64,000 nucleotides of DNA from NCBI GenBank assembly GCA_025331565.1, contig JAFREQ010000011.1, positions 17,016,893 to 17,080,892 on the forward strand, read 5' to 3'. The notes below the pieces were generated by a model. That model saw only the letters and a list, made by a program, of their open reading frames with translations, was not told the origin of the DNA and did no database searches. Of the stretch, positions 37,201-47,330 are shown piece by piece. Positions within the stretch are counted from its first letter, which is position 1; the number at the start of each line of letters is the position of its first letter. Source of the DNA: Holacanthus passer (taxonomy: Eukaryota > Chordata > Actinopteri > Pomacanthidae). The translations under genes were made by a program, and so were the position numbers.

Positions 37201-40200
37201 ACATCCCCCTATACTACTCATTTTCCAGGTTGACTGTTGGACCCACAAACTGTGGAAATTTGTTATTTCAAATGGAGAATTTTGTAAATGCACCAGTTAT
37301 GGGAAGAGAATTTGCAAATAAGATAAGATAATCCTTTATTCGTCCTCCAGTGGGGAAATTCGCAAATAGGGCATCAAAGGGAAATAGTGACATATGTTTC
37401 TCTGCTTGTATTTCCCTACATTTGTTTATTTTGGTGGGTGTACACCTGAAATCTATTTACAGGAAAGAGGATTTGAATCAGGCAGTTTTTGGGAAGCAAT
37501 GTACACGATGAATGATAACTCCAAATTAATAGTTGTTTTGTGTACCAGGATGGAATTACATCATTGGAGGTTTTCTGCCACTGTCAGTTATTATAAAGAG
37601 TTGATTAAAATTAGGTACAGGGTGAGAACTCAGTTTTGAAATTCACAAAAATAAAATAAAATAATAAAATATATCACAGTGATTTATGGCTTTAGGGCTT
37701 CAGACATCACTGTACATTTCAGTCTCTGTCTCTCTCTGTCGACCAAAATATTTTGACATTTGGGTCAGATTGGGTTTTCATGTAAACCTGTTAATGAACC
37801 CACTCATACACAACCCGGCCCGCAGTTGGTTAGATAACAGTGTTAAGCAGAATAAAGGAATGTGGGAATTAGCTCACAACAAAAGAAGATTGTTGTGTCA
37901 CAGAGTCCAGCAGCTTTATTTTTGTGTTTCAGGCTCAATCAGTTTCCACAGTGAAGAGGGACAATTAGTTAAACATGTTAATTGTATATGTTTCCACATT
38001 TTTATTAAAGATACTGCAGAGAGTATTAATCAAGGGAATGACACTAAGAGAAGCACAGTACATGTCAAGTATTTTGTAAATGATTTAACAGTCACCATTT
38101 TGTTCTTCTTTCCTCTCCTCCCTGTTCTTTATCCCATTCTCTCTCTTTCCCTCTTCACCTCCACTTTCCACCTCTCAACACCAATCCCCCTCTTCTCACT
38201 ATTCTCTCCCTCCACTCTCAACTTCTCAGCGGGTCATCTGCCCCAAGTGCCGTCTAGGAGTGACTCGTATTCAGGATCTCTCCCACGCTGACATGAAGAA
38301 GGTGCGTCAGTTGGCTCTCATCGACATGACGGCGCTGTGCGACCTCTTAGAGCTGGAGGTCAAAAGGCACAAAACCGGCAAGAGGAAAATCCCAGGTATG
38401 CAAGCACCCGCACAAGAAAGGATGAGCACTCGTCAAACACTGACACACACAAGGAAATAGACATGCTGTAGACAGATAGCATCTTTTTTTAGATGATAAC
38501 ATTTAAAATATGTGCAGTGTTGGTTTTTGTCTGTTTGTACACATTGTATCTGACTGTGAGCTGATCAAATCAAAGTTAAACAACGACTCAAGATGGCACT
38601 TGGCTGGTTGTCAAAACTGTCAGCTTTCTCATTTCGGCAGAGATTTCTTTCTGTTTTTTCTGCAGTCTGTATGATTAACAGGTTTAACATCACTTTATTG
38701 CCATGTGAACTTGATTCATGAAGACTTACAAACAGAGCATGTTTTAGATCTATAACCCTAATTCCAAAACAGTTAGGATGCTGTGTAAAACAAATCAACA
38801 CCAAATACAATCATTTGAAAACAAACTGTGTTTACTGACAACGGTTTTACAAAGTCTTCCTGAGCCCATGTAGTAATCTCCTTTATACAATCATGTGTTT
38901 GACAAAGTGGTGAACCTCTCTCCATCCTTGCTTGTGAACAACTGAGTCTTTCCAGGGTGAACCTTTCATACCCAATCATGATACTATCACCTGTTACCAA
39001 TGAAGCTGATTACCTGTGGAATGATCCAAACAGGTGTTTTTGGAGCATTCGACAACTGTCCTAGTCTTTGGTTGTTCCTGATTTAAATTAGGCTAAACAA
39101 CGCAACACATTCTTTTGTAACACTTTAATCACTCATAAGCAATCCTAGCATTTTTTTGGTTAGCAATAGTTTGACACACTGCAGTTGCTGACTCACATGC
39201 ACACAATTACATAAGCGTTGACAGCACTATGGATGTAGGCATTCACACACACCACACAGGAAAATGTCTCCCTTATGCAACTGTGGCTAAATGTCAATGT
39301 AAGGCAGAGAATTGCTGAGCAACACTTTGGTCTTTTACAGAGAGCACACTCTTCGGGGTGCCGCTGGCCACGCTGCTGGAGAACGATCAGAAAATCAAGT
39401 CCAACACCTCGACTCCTCTCTTCCTGCAGGCGGTAAGAACCCAAAATACATCTGCGTTTATATGACCTTCAAAGACATTTATTCATAAAAGTGTGAAGCA
39501 CATAAAGCCAAACACTTTTTATAAGAACCATCTGTACTGTGTGTGGGCTCGAGGTGTTAATTTAGCAGAGAATCTCAACAGCCTCTGAATTCATTTTAGT
39601 TTATGTGTTCAAATCAGATCTGCCATTATCCCCTGGTTTGAATCAAGATGACAGGTTGATCATGTCTTTTATCTTTTGGACCATGTTTTGCTCAGCATGC
39701 ATTCAACACATTTTTTGCCTTTGTTGAAACTATAAACAGCATCTTCACACAGAGCACATAAAACCATCTCAGTGTCCTCTGACAGTAAAATGCTTTGACC
39801 ACACCCTGAATGTAGCAGCAGTTACTGAGAATAACCAGCAGAGGTGAGCAAGAGATTCTTATCTGCTGATGTCTGACTCTCTGCTAATGTCTCTCTCTCT
39901 GTGTGTCCTCTCTCTCTCTCTGCAGTTGTTGTCCTTTTTGGAGAATAAAGGAGTTGATTCGGAGGGGATCCTGCGGGTTCCAGGATCTCAGTCCAGAATC
40001 AAGGTACAATATTTAGATCCACACCTATTTCTGTCACACAAAGCTGCCACTGCACCACATTATTTTATCACAAAATTTGCCTCCTTTTTTTGATCTCATG
40101 TTTAAATCAAAGTCATGAAAAAATGTTCATGACCTGGAGGACAGCCAAAATATTGACACTGTAAAATGTCACAAGTACTTGAAAAGCAGTGAGGAAAATC

Positions 40201-41505
40201 AAAGTGCTTCATTGAGTTTAACTATAGGTGACATTTAGAAAAACAAGGTCCAACCAGACAAAATCAATCATGTTTTTTCAGCTGCTGCTGCCAGATGCAC
40301 CTTTTGATGCTGTATTTAATTCAGCACATGCACAGTAGATGGTGAATCGATTAAATCAAGGCAGACAGAAGAGGGCGCCATTTAGCCCTTCAGAAGAACG
40401 ATAGGACAGATTTCAAGGATAGATTAACTAAATTGAATATTTTATATATAAAATATTTAATCATTTCTTGTTCTCAAAACAATAATAACAATACAATAAT
40501 AAGTATAGAAAGTAAATTGGGCAATAAAACAATTGCAAACTCACTGATAGTGTTCAGTTTTTAATGTCTCTGAGGTAGAATTTAATGCTGACAGTTCATC
40601 TGTGTCATCTGTTCTGAACACGTCTCATTGTTTCCTGTCTGCAGCTGCTGCAGCAGAACTTGGAGACTAACTTCTACTCAGGGCAGGTCAGCTGGGATGA
40701 GGTGAGTCCAAACGACGCCGCTGCGCTGCTCAAGAAGTTCATCCGGGACCTGCCTGCTCCTCTGCTCACCGCCGAGTACCTCAACACCTTCAGCGCTGTC
40801 AGAGGTCAGAGTCTTAACAATTCTTATTGGTTTTACTTTCAGCTTTTTTGATGTGATGAACACCAGTAGTTGTAGCTCCAGTTCCCAAATGGAAGAACAA
40901 GTTACACAGCTGTTCTATAATGACATAATGACCAGACCTGTGATGGATCATACAGGATATCAGTATGCAGATGGGTGTGTTATTGAAGTGACTAACTGTA
41001 TCTAGAAAGTTGCATATTGGCTGTATCAAACATACACAACAATTCCTCTTCTCCTCTACACAACTTCAACAATCTGCTGCCCACTTGTTCCAGACAGCTC
41101 AGCAGGGTTCACATCATAATTACCTGAGTCTCTTTACCGTGATGACAGCGCTGTGCGACGGTTATCTCTTCTGCTCCGGCAGAGAAATCCACATTAAGAT
41201 GAACAAGCTGATAGCCTTTTAAGAGGCGTCCCCACACTGCCACAAATACATGCAGCACAGTGACAAAGCCGAGTAAAAGATCTGCTATTTTCACATTAGT
41301 TTCACCTAAATAAAAGACTGGAGTGATATTAATATAATCTGATTGATGACTCACTGTTGTGTAGTTTGTGAAGAGAATCGGTGCAAAGTGATAAACGACA
41401 TGTGACCACAAAGACATAAGCTAACAGACCTAATGGCCACCTGTCACACTGCCATTAATCTTTAGGCATCCCATTATTCTTAGTCTAACACGGAGGAAAT
41501 GAAAT

Positions 41506-41537
<32 letters not shown>

Positions 41538-44500
41538 CTGTTAAACCTGTCTTCCCTTTGCTTCCTCCTTCTTCAGATATCACAGAGCTGAAGCAGAAAC
41601 TGCACATGTTGAACCTGCTCATCCTGCTGCTGCCTGAGCCCAACAGGAACACACTGAAGGTACACACACTCAAAACAAAACACACACACACAAAACTTCA
41701 ACAATGCACTTCATGAAGTAGCGACAAAAATAGTTATCATGCTCTGGGATAGATGTACAGATTTCATTACATAACACTCACAGGGGCCATTTTTCTGTAT
41801 TCGAGCACTTTTGATACTTTAAGTAAATTTTGTTAATGATACTTAATATGTACTTTTACTTTTTACATTTATGATAAGTATTTTTACATAGTGATATTAC
41901 CGTTTCTGCTCCAGTAAAGGACAATGCGTCACTAGGAGAAAATCTTCAGGCACAACAATAATTATAGAGTCAGGTATGAAAAAATATTTCATCTTCAAGT
42001 GTAAAAACACTACAAGAATTTTACAGAATTCATAAATGTCCCCAAAAGTGTTGAATTGCTGTAAAGCTAAATTTAGCATTCTTCACCACACCCGTCATGC
42101 TCTTCTTCTTCTCTTCTCCTTACGGTTGTCAGAAATTAATCCTAATTTGCACTTTCATGAAACCTGACATACCAAAGCCCTGTTTTATAATGCATCACTA
42201 TATTGTTCTGCCCTTAATCCACATTTCTAGCACTCTGTTCTGTTATATAATGGCTTGCATTAACCATGACTCACTTTCACCGTCACAAGTGTGCAGTCAG
42301 CTCCGCTTATAGCATCCAGGAGCATAAAACCCACCTGAACTAATTACTTTGACTCCAGTGGAGGCAGCTGAAACTTAGTGTGCATTAACATACTTCTCAG
42401 TAGAGGTGTTACAGATGATTCAGTCACTGTGATAATTCACTTTACTCCATTTTGTGCCTCAGTATAAGTGGCCTTTTGACATTTAAACACTGTTCAGATG
42501 GAAATGAGAAAGTATCTTTCAGCTGTATAAAAACTGGACAATTCAACCTTCATGTTACGTCCATAATATTTGAATGCCTTTGATTTCATATATCTGTATG
42601 CATGTCTCCATCTGCGTGTACTTCAGGCCCTCCTGGAGTTCCTCAGTAAGGTGGTTTCCAGAGAGAAGAGGAACAGGATGAACCTGTGGGCTGTGGCGAC
42701 CATCATGGCTCCCAACCTCTTCCTCCATAAGGCCGTCCCCAGCAGACTGACTGAGGGGGCAGAGAAAGGACATGCAGAGAAGGCAGCTGATGTTATGAGG
42801 CTCCTCATCCGTTACCAGGACCTGCTCTGGACGGTAAGGACACATATTCAACCTCAGGAGGAGACCTAGATTTTCTACATGTGCTCATAGCCAAATATTC
42901 TGTAAAGCCTGAGAACAGTAAAGAGTAATTAAGCAACACTCATCACAAAAAAACTTGGAAATTCATGCCCCTGTTATCAAGCTAGAACTAAATATCATCA
43001 AAAGCTGTAATTAAATTTAGTTTGAAAATTTTGAAAATACCAGTTTGACAAAAAGTTGTCATCAGAAATTTCCGTTATGATAACAACTGTAAATATATTT
43101 CTCAGCATGAAAATATACATCACAAATGTTACGTCATGTTCCTTCTCTCTTCAGATCCCTAACTTCCTCATGAGCCAGGTGCGTAAGCTGAATGAGAACA
43201 GCAACCGGAGATACCAGTTCTACGACCGCCGCATCAAGAATCTGCTGAGGAAGATCCACACAGACAGCCGGGAGAAACCTGATAAAAACACCTCAGAGGT
43301 GAGCTGGTTCAGCAAACCTGTGCTGTGCAGTGTTCTTGTGGTCATTTTCTCTGTGGAACAAATACTAATGTCGATATATCTGTGAAAAGCAAGCAAAGCA
43401 AATACTGGGCAAGCCACAAAAAGCTCCTCACAAAACTTTTAGAAGAGTAACTTTAGCAGATGGTATCACTGTTGAAGTCGTACAAATTTAATAAGGTGTA
43501 CGGTGTGTAAACGTCATTGCTTTACTATCCAAAGTTTTTACAATGATGAATGATGATGATGATTCTTTAACTCTTTTTTTTTTGCCCTGCAGTTGTGCCG
43601 TACAGTGAAGATCCAGGTCGGGGATCTGGTGAGCGGCACCATGGAGTATCAGCTAAACATCAACTCCCGAGCCTCAGACCTGCTCGCCCAGTTTCACCGC
43701 CAGTCCCTCCGCAGCCCCGAAAATGCAAAGGGCAAGATGCGAAGGTACAATACTGCATAGAGTTTAATAGACTAACTAACTTCATACTTCTGTTCAAAAT
43801 GATCTTAAACATACATATCATGGCCACCTTGTATTGTAAGTAGATTATGAATAGTGACTTGTTGGAAAAGCCATAAAAACAATCATATTTGATAATATAT
43901 TTGACATAGCACATGAACCTGATGATGATACATCTGTGCTCCATGTCATTCGACAGAAACGGCTCTGTGGTGTATCCAGACTGTGCCCTGTACGAAGTAG
44001 GAGGGAATATCGGTAAGTGGAAGCGGTTGCACTGTTTTCTCTGGTCGGAGCAGTGCTGACATTTGCATGTCTTTCTGCTCATTGAACTGATGAGGGTATC
44101 AAGGTCTTATGTAATGAACTGTGAGAACGCCAAACAGACACGAGCAGTGCATCTGCAGTAATCAGAGCAGACAAATGCTTATTACACACATGTCTGTGCT
44201 GTCACAGGAGAGTTGACACGGTGAACAGTAAAAAAAAAACTTGTTCAGCCACTTCAGCTCTGTAGTGTAAAACTTCTGAATCTGCACATTAGAACCTGAG
44301 ATTGTTGACTTATGACCACTCTTACTGATACAAGCATGAATTGATACTAAAGCTGAAAAAATGAATAAACCCAGAAAATAATCTATGTGTAATGTAACTG
44401 AAAACTGAATACCTTTGACTGTTGGTCAAACAAAATAAGACATGTAAAGATGATAATTTGGACTCTAGGAAACCTTTTATGATCTCCTGACATTCAATAG

Positions 44501-44717
44501 GTCAAACAATTCATTGATTAAGTGAGACAATGATCTGTAGATTAATCAGCAATGAAAGCTGACAATGACAGCCAGGACTTTCAGTAATTTTTTTGTTGTG
44601 TTTTCTGCAGGTGAGCACTGCCTTGATCCCGACACACACCTCCTGGATTTGTACAACAGTAACCATGGAGGAGAGTGGGTCATCAAGCTGAAACCCAACG
44701 CCGGCAGAGGGCTGTGA
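31070..44717 (+). CDS. arhgap40: ARHGAP40-like Rho GTPase-activating protein, 15 coding exons
   Basis: Family role: stimulates GTP hydrolysis by Rho-type GTPases in the cytoplasm, turning them off. Coding exons: 31070-31218, 33785-34008, 35115-35335, 36107-36185, 37040-37188, 38230-38395, 39341-39432, 39926-40003, 40645-40804, 41577-41659, 42627-42833, 43155-43298, 43593-43744, 43957-44012, 44611-44717. All introns are GT-AG and all phases match, giving about 688 residues. The RhoGAP domain spans about residues 330-540: Arg377 is the arginine finger (SEGILRVPG), with Lys416/Arg420 in LLKKFIRDLP and Asn497 in APNLF. LPEPNRNTLKALLEFL, QDLLWT and the tail YEVGGNIGEHCLDPD favour ARHGAP40 over ARHGAP18 and ARHGAP28; this is from memory of the families, without alignment. 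The start is uncertain: ATGs at 31070, 31115 and 33804 are in frame (688, 673 and 632 residues; human ARHGAP40 is about 620). No damage is seen. Confidence 0.8.
31540..31900. repeat. intron 1: degenerate 'tatcgataccaata'-type interspersed repeat
   Basis: GGAATGCATCGATAACATTC at the left and GGTATCGAAAAAGCATCGTA, ACATTGATACTTTTGAATAC at the right flank TACCAGAATTATGGTACTAG. This looks like the 'bright' ATCGATA class of vertebrate repeats. The boundaries are approximate. Confidence 0.35.
32150..32370 (-). repeat. intron 1: reverse copy of the 'tctataaaatg' teleost repeat
   Basis: It reads AATGATT- and ATCTGCTGCTTTTCTCTTT-like words, then TTCTGCCATTTAATAGACTG and CATTGATTGATTAACCAGG. These are the reverse complements of the forward landmarks, in reverse order. 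Confidence 0.5.
33785..34008 (+). CDS. arhgap40: arhgap40-like exon 2 (DSFWSEVETIRQG motif)
   Basis: Acceptor CACCAG|A; donor GAAG|GTAAAT, phase 1. It encodes an acidic, Gln- and His-rich stretch, then LDSFWSEVETIRQG, the short 'Y/F-W-x-E-x-E-x-I' motif that opens the conserved part of the ARHGAP18/28/40 family. ATG 33804 (MSVEPWAS) is a possible alternative start if the leader exons are untranslated. Confidence 0.8.
35115..35335 (+). CDS. arhgap40: arhgap40-like exon 3 (conserved N-terminal module)
   Basis: Residues about 125-198. Motifs EEQWLADAGLSNLI, LLSTLTRTQAEAVQRRLDSY and PRDVRDVFNSP are a signature of the ARHGAP18/40 branch N-terminal to the GAP domain. Phase 1 in, phase 0 out (CAG|GTGAGG). 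Confidence 0.88.
36107..36185 (+). CDS. arhgap40: arhgap40-like exon 4 (linker)
   Basis: A pyrimidine tract and CACCAG precede ACC CTT CTG. It encodes the polar linker TLLPESQRSEDLAHNSMATV plus TKTPLS and ends in TCAG|GTAAGA, phase 1. Low conservation is expected for this part of the family. It is supported by splice sites and phase rather than by a domain. Confidence 0.7.
37040..37188 (+). CDS. arhgap40: arhgap40-like exon 5 (two in-frame acceptors)
   Basis: It encodes VMPEHQRGAPKEEFFITDVA then YCEQAVIFLKQAKLP, like the 'ITDVSFAEQA' helix of the family. Two acceptors fit the phase-1 junction: GCTCAG|CT (exon from 37040, chosen) and TTTAAG|GG (exon from 37022). They differ by 18 bases, six codons (GCVTRS). 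Donor CCT|GTAAGC, phase 0. Confidence 0.78.
37315..37372 (+). repeat. intron 5: short 'AAGATAATCCTTTATT' repeat fragment
   Basis: AAGATAAGATAATCCTTTAT followed by CCAGTGGGGAAATTCGCAAA matches a very common fish repeat that begins 'aagataatcctttattagtcc...cagtggggaaatt'. Confidence 0.6.
38230..38395 (+). CDS. arhgap40: arhgap40-like exon 6 (DLSHADMKKVRQLALIDMTA helix)
   Basis: A very long pyrimidine tract (38110-38228) ends in TCTCAG. The exon encodes RVICPKCRLGVTRIQDLSHA and DMKKVRQLALIDMTALCDLL, the strongly conserved segment just N-terminal to the GAP domain, then a basic tail KRHKTGKRKIP. Donor CCAG|GTATGC, phase 1. CPKC is a cysteine pair that I do not recall in mammalian paralogues. Confidence 0.9.
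38752..39085 (-). mobile_element. intron 6: internally deleted Tc1/mariner-like DNA transposon
   Basis: The left end (CCTAATTCCAAAACAGTTAG) is a familiar terminus of an abundant fish element. After about 50 bases it jumps to the transposase-coding part. On the minus strand a broken frame reads MIGYERFTLERLSCSQARME and later CIKEITTWAQEDFVKPLSVN, like N-terminal and C-terminal pieces of the element's transposase. Most of the middle is missing, so it is a non-autonomous remnant. Confidence 0.6.
39341..39432 (+). CDS. arhgap40: arhgap40-like exon 7 (start of RhoGAP domain)
   Basis: Acceptor TTTTACAG. Encodes STLFGVPLATLLENDQK; the FGVPL motif marks the first strand of the RhoGAP fold. It closes with TPLFLQA. 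Donor GCG|GTAAGA, phase 0. Confidence 0.92.
39926..40003 (+). CDS. arhgap40: arhgap40-like exon 8 (arginine finger)
   Basis: A CT-repeat pyrimidine tract and TGCAG precede LLSFLENKGVDSEGILRVPG. The Arg of GILRVPG (residue about 377) is the catalytic arginine finger that enters the GTPase active site. Its presence implies an active GAP. Donor AAG|GTACAA, phase 0. Confidence 0.93.
40645..40804 (+). CDS. arhgap40: arhgap40-like exon 9 (LLKKFIRDLP helix)
   Basis: Acceptor CTGCAG. Encodes NFYSGQVSWDEVSPNDAAAL, LKKFIRDLPAPLLTAEYL and NTFSAVR. Lys about 416 and Arg about 420 correspond to the conserved Lys and Arg that stabilise the GAP-GTPase contact. The donor AGAG|GTCAGA is weaker than its neighbours, phase 1. 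Confidence 0.92.
41511..41537 (+). repeat. intron 9: (TG)n next to the exon 10 acceptor
   Basis: A perfect TG run ending 39 bases before the first base of exon 10, between the probable branch region and the pyrimidine tract. Confidence 0.95.
41577..41659 (+). CDS. arhgap40: arhgap40-like exon 10
   Basis: Encodes DITELKQKLHMLNLLILLLP then EPNRNTLK, the helix of the RhoGAP core. Acceptor CTTCTTCAG; donor AAG|GTACAC, phase 0. A (TG)n tract (41511-41537) lies 39 bases upstream of the exon. Confidence 0.9.
41810..41900 (+). repeat. intron 10: fragment of the 'AAGTACTTTTAC' repeat
   Basis: ATACTTTAAGTAAATTTTGT and AATATGTACTTTTACTTTTT match the 13630 and 62320 copies over a short stretch. Confidence 0.5.
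42627..42833 (+). CDS. arhgap40: arhgap40-like exon 11 (APNLF motif)
   Basis: Encodes ALLEFLSKVVSREKRNRMNL, then AVATIMAPNLFLHK; APNLF is the family form of the GPNL signature that lines the GTPase interface. A polar loop follows, with AEKAADVMRLLIRYQDLLWT at the end. Acceptor CTTCAG, donor ACG|GTAAGG, phase 0. Confidence 0.92.
43155..43298 (+). CDS. arhgap40: arhgap40-like exon 12 (end of RhoGAP fold)
   Basis: Encodes IPNFLMSQVRKLNENSNRRY, then a basic helix RRIKNLLRKIHTDSREK. Acceptor TCTTCAG, donor GAG|GTGAGC, phase 0 at both ends, so the exon could be skipped without a frameshift. Confidence 0.9.
43593..43744 (+). CDS. arhgap40: arhgap40-like exon 13 (C-terminal domain)
   Basis: Encodes CRTVKIQVGDLVSGTMEYQL and ASDLLAQFHRQ, a ubiquitin-like-fold-sized C-terminal segment shared by ARHGAP18 and ARHGAP40. 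Acceptor CCCTGCAG after an 11-base T run; donor CGAAG|GTACAA, phase 2. Confidence 0.85.
43957..44012 (+). CDS. arhgap40: arhgap40-like exon 14
   Basis: A short exon encoding NGSVVYPDCALYEVGGNI. LYEVGGNI is conserved across the family. Acceptor TCGACAG, donor ATCG|GTAAGT (strong), phase 2 in and phase 1 out. Confidence 0.88.
44330..44560 (-). repeat. intron 14: reverse copy of the 'tctataaaatg' repeat
   Basis: ACTGTTGGTCAAACAAAATA, CATTCAATAGGTCAAACAAT and AGATTAATCAGCAATGAAAG are diverged reverse-complement landmarks of the same element. Confidence 0.45.
44611..44717 (+). CDS. arhgap40: arhgap40-like exon 15 (last coding exon)
   Basis: Acceptor TTTTCTGCAG. Encodes GEHCLDPDTHLLDLYNSNHG and GEWVIKLKPNAGRGL, then TGA at 44715-44717. 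The 'EWVIK' ending is shared with ARHGAP18 and ARHGAP40; the last residues NAGRGL are a small extension. Confidence 0.92.
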
Positions 44718-47044
44718 AGGATGGACAGACAGATCGGGGAACAGGACAAAGGCAGAGCCTAAAAAAAGATCAAATCCATGCAGCCTTCTCTTCTTGTCCT
44801 TTTCATCCTTGAAGCAACAAGGGTGAAGGAGACAGATGGACAGATGGAGGAAGCAGGAACAGATAGACGGAGAGTCTGCCAGGAGCAGAGCCTAAAAACT
44901 GTCTGTGATCAGATGAACATACATTGCACTCTTTCTCTTTCTCTCTCTCCATCTTTTTCTCCCTTCACTCCTGTGTTACCACGGGGCTGCAACGCTGCAA
45001 GCAAAAAGCTGCTGACGTGACTCATTACTTCCGACAGAGAACCTGCTGCACAGAAAACAGAGGAGAGAGAGCGGCTTGGCCATTTGGTTCGCCATCTTTT
45101 TTCATCTCCAACCACGAGCGAGCAGATGGAGATGCAGAGCACCTCTGGCTATAGAGAGCCCGAGCTCCTCCCCTTTCTCAGGCCATCCAGACAGTGTGTT
45201 TCCTATTGTGGGTTTCATTCATCAGTCTTTTGCAAAAAGCTCAAACAGGATTCAGGAGCTTTCCACCCATATTCTTGGCTGAATTGGTGTCTAATCCCAC
45301 AGTAGAATTTAAATACGTTGTTGTTTTACACAAGAGAAAACATTTATTCTGAGACTGAGAGTTCATTCTTGACCTTGGAAACACAAATAGCTACTAAATA
45401 GAGGTTGTTTTGCCAACATTAATTTCGGTTTCAACAACTTCAGCTTTTGTGATTGAGCTGCAGAGTGTCTTAGGCTGGAGACTCATGGGAGCTATAGTTG
45501 TTGAAAGCTGACAAATAATAATTTAAAATCAATTTCAAATTTTACTTACAATCAATCGGTGCGTTCATGTGCATTTAAGTAACCAGTTTCCTCAGAGAAA
45601 CCAGGATTTGCAGGTAATCAGGGAACATGTTTATGTTCATGTACTGTAGTAACCTGCAGCAGATCAGGAACCAGATTTCTTCCCCTCGACCTTATTTTGG
45701 AAGCATGGTCTACTGATTTAACTCTGTTAGAAGAAGCTGTATCTGCTCTGGTTTTTTTTTGTGTGTGAGGAGGACAGACAGAGCAGAGTGACAGAAAGTG
45801 TTTGAATTTAACAAGCAGTCAATGTTTAGCGGTGGAAAAACTGACTGGAGATTAGACCGACTTTGTGTCAGTTTGACTTTCAGTCTGACTTCAGATGGAA
45901 TCATATTAAATATAAGAATGATCTCTCCTTTCATCCAACTGCTGCACTGTTACAGTCTGCAGTCTTTTGACAGGCACATATTTATCTAATAGAAGCCTGA
46001 ATCTCCAGGGGAAATCTACGTGGGCCGATCAGGTTTCTATAGTCCCCCTACCCACATTACTGTCACCAGGTTTCTCATTTACATGACATTAAAGAAATCA
46101 GCTTACTGGAGAAAGACAACAGTAACCTGGTCACTCAAATGCACGTAAACACACCGGCTGATTCCATTTAGCCAAGGACAGAAAGCTCTAGTATTATGCT
46201 CTGTTTATTTTTCAATAATTACTGATGATTTAAAACCTGCAACGAGAGAAAACATATTGAGGAAATGGGAAAGTGGGAATGAAGCAGGACCTCAGCTCTA
46301 CTGTGCTCGGAGCCTTCTCACATGCTTTTTGTCTCCTGCTCGTTCTCTCCATTGACCGTTTTCCACCTCAGATACTTTGATCACAAAGTAAACAAAGACG
46401 TCCCTGTATTGACTCCTTTCTACATCTGTGCCATTCAAAGAGGGAAAGAGACCCAGATGAACTGATACCCCCTTATCTGTGAAACGCTGCGATCCCCTGG
46501 GCCTTATAAAAATCCATGGACTTCCAAGGACCCCTGACCTGTACAGAACGGTGCTCAAAGAGACTTTTTTCCTTCTTGATACCAAGGGATTTGGTGTCAC
46601 AACCTCAAGGACAGTTACTGCACCTCTAAAGGGAGTTATGTGAAGCTGGTCTTCAAATCTCATTTTTAAACACGTGAATGTGCTGAAGCGACTCTTGGGG
46701 TAAACTGGGATTATTATTATTTATATGAATGTAATACCATTGTTGCTTCTGTATTTGATGAGTATGCTGTAGGCTAGAGAGACTTTAGGATAAAGTGGAG
46801 TTGCTGCACTCAGTGTAACAGTATGTTGTGTTAAGTCACCCATACAAAGTGTGGGAATTTGCAGTGTTCTTGTACATATTTCTTCATTTGTTTTTTTGAT
46901 GGATCTCTTTACATGTTTCTTCTAAACAGTACAGTAAGATGAACTTCATGTGTAAATATTGCTCATCCGTGCACTCTGCTGTGAAGAGGCGCTGAAATCG
47001 CTGCAGTCGGACTGTTTGTGGTGATTGTGTGAAGTGTTCCAAAC

Positions 47045-47330
47045 ACATACGAGCAGCAAATGAATGTGTTTAACGTTTCGCGCCGATCGTCAGATGTGAA
47101 TCATTTGCTCCTCGCAGTCGGAGCCATGTTGGTGCTCCGCGGCCATTTTGTGGGAAGTGTCTCGCACACTCCACTCAATAGATGGAGTAATGACAGCCGG
47201 CCTGGCACCAACATCCATCAACACCCTCTGCTCCATCTCTGTCACCTCCCAATAATGGACCGTAATGGCAGTGTGGCGCATGCATCAGAAACACGCAGAG
47301 GAATCACATCTCTTTGATAAAGGAGAAGGT
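47045..47330. promoter_or_regulatory. GC/CpG-richer, non-repetitive block with GCCATGTTGG / GGCCATTTTG motifs
   Basis: It contains TTTCGCGCCGATCG, GAGCCATGTTGGTGCTCCGC and GGCCATTTTGTGGG (YY1-like GCCAT cores) and a balanced base composition unlike its surroundings. It looks like a conserved element inside or just beyond the 3' UTR. Its function is unknown. Confidence 0.3.

Noticed and set aside
46298..46663. 121-codon minus-strand frame
   Set aside because: It lies in the probable 3' UTR and has no recognisable domain, and no partner exon was found.
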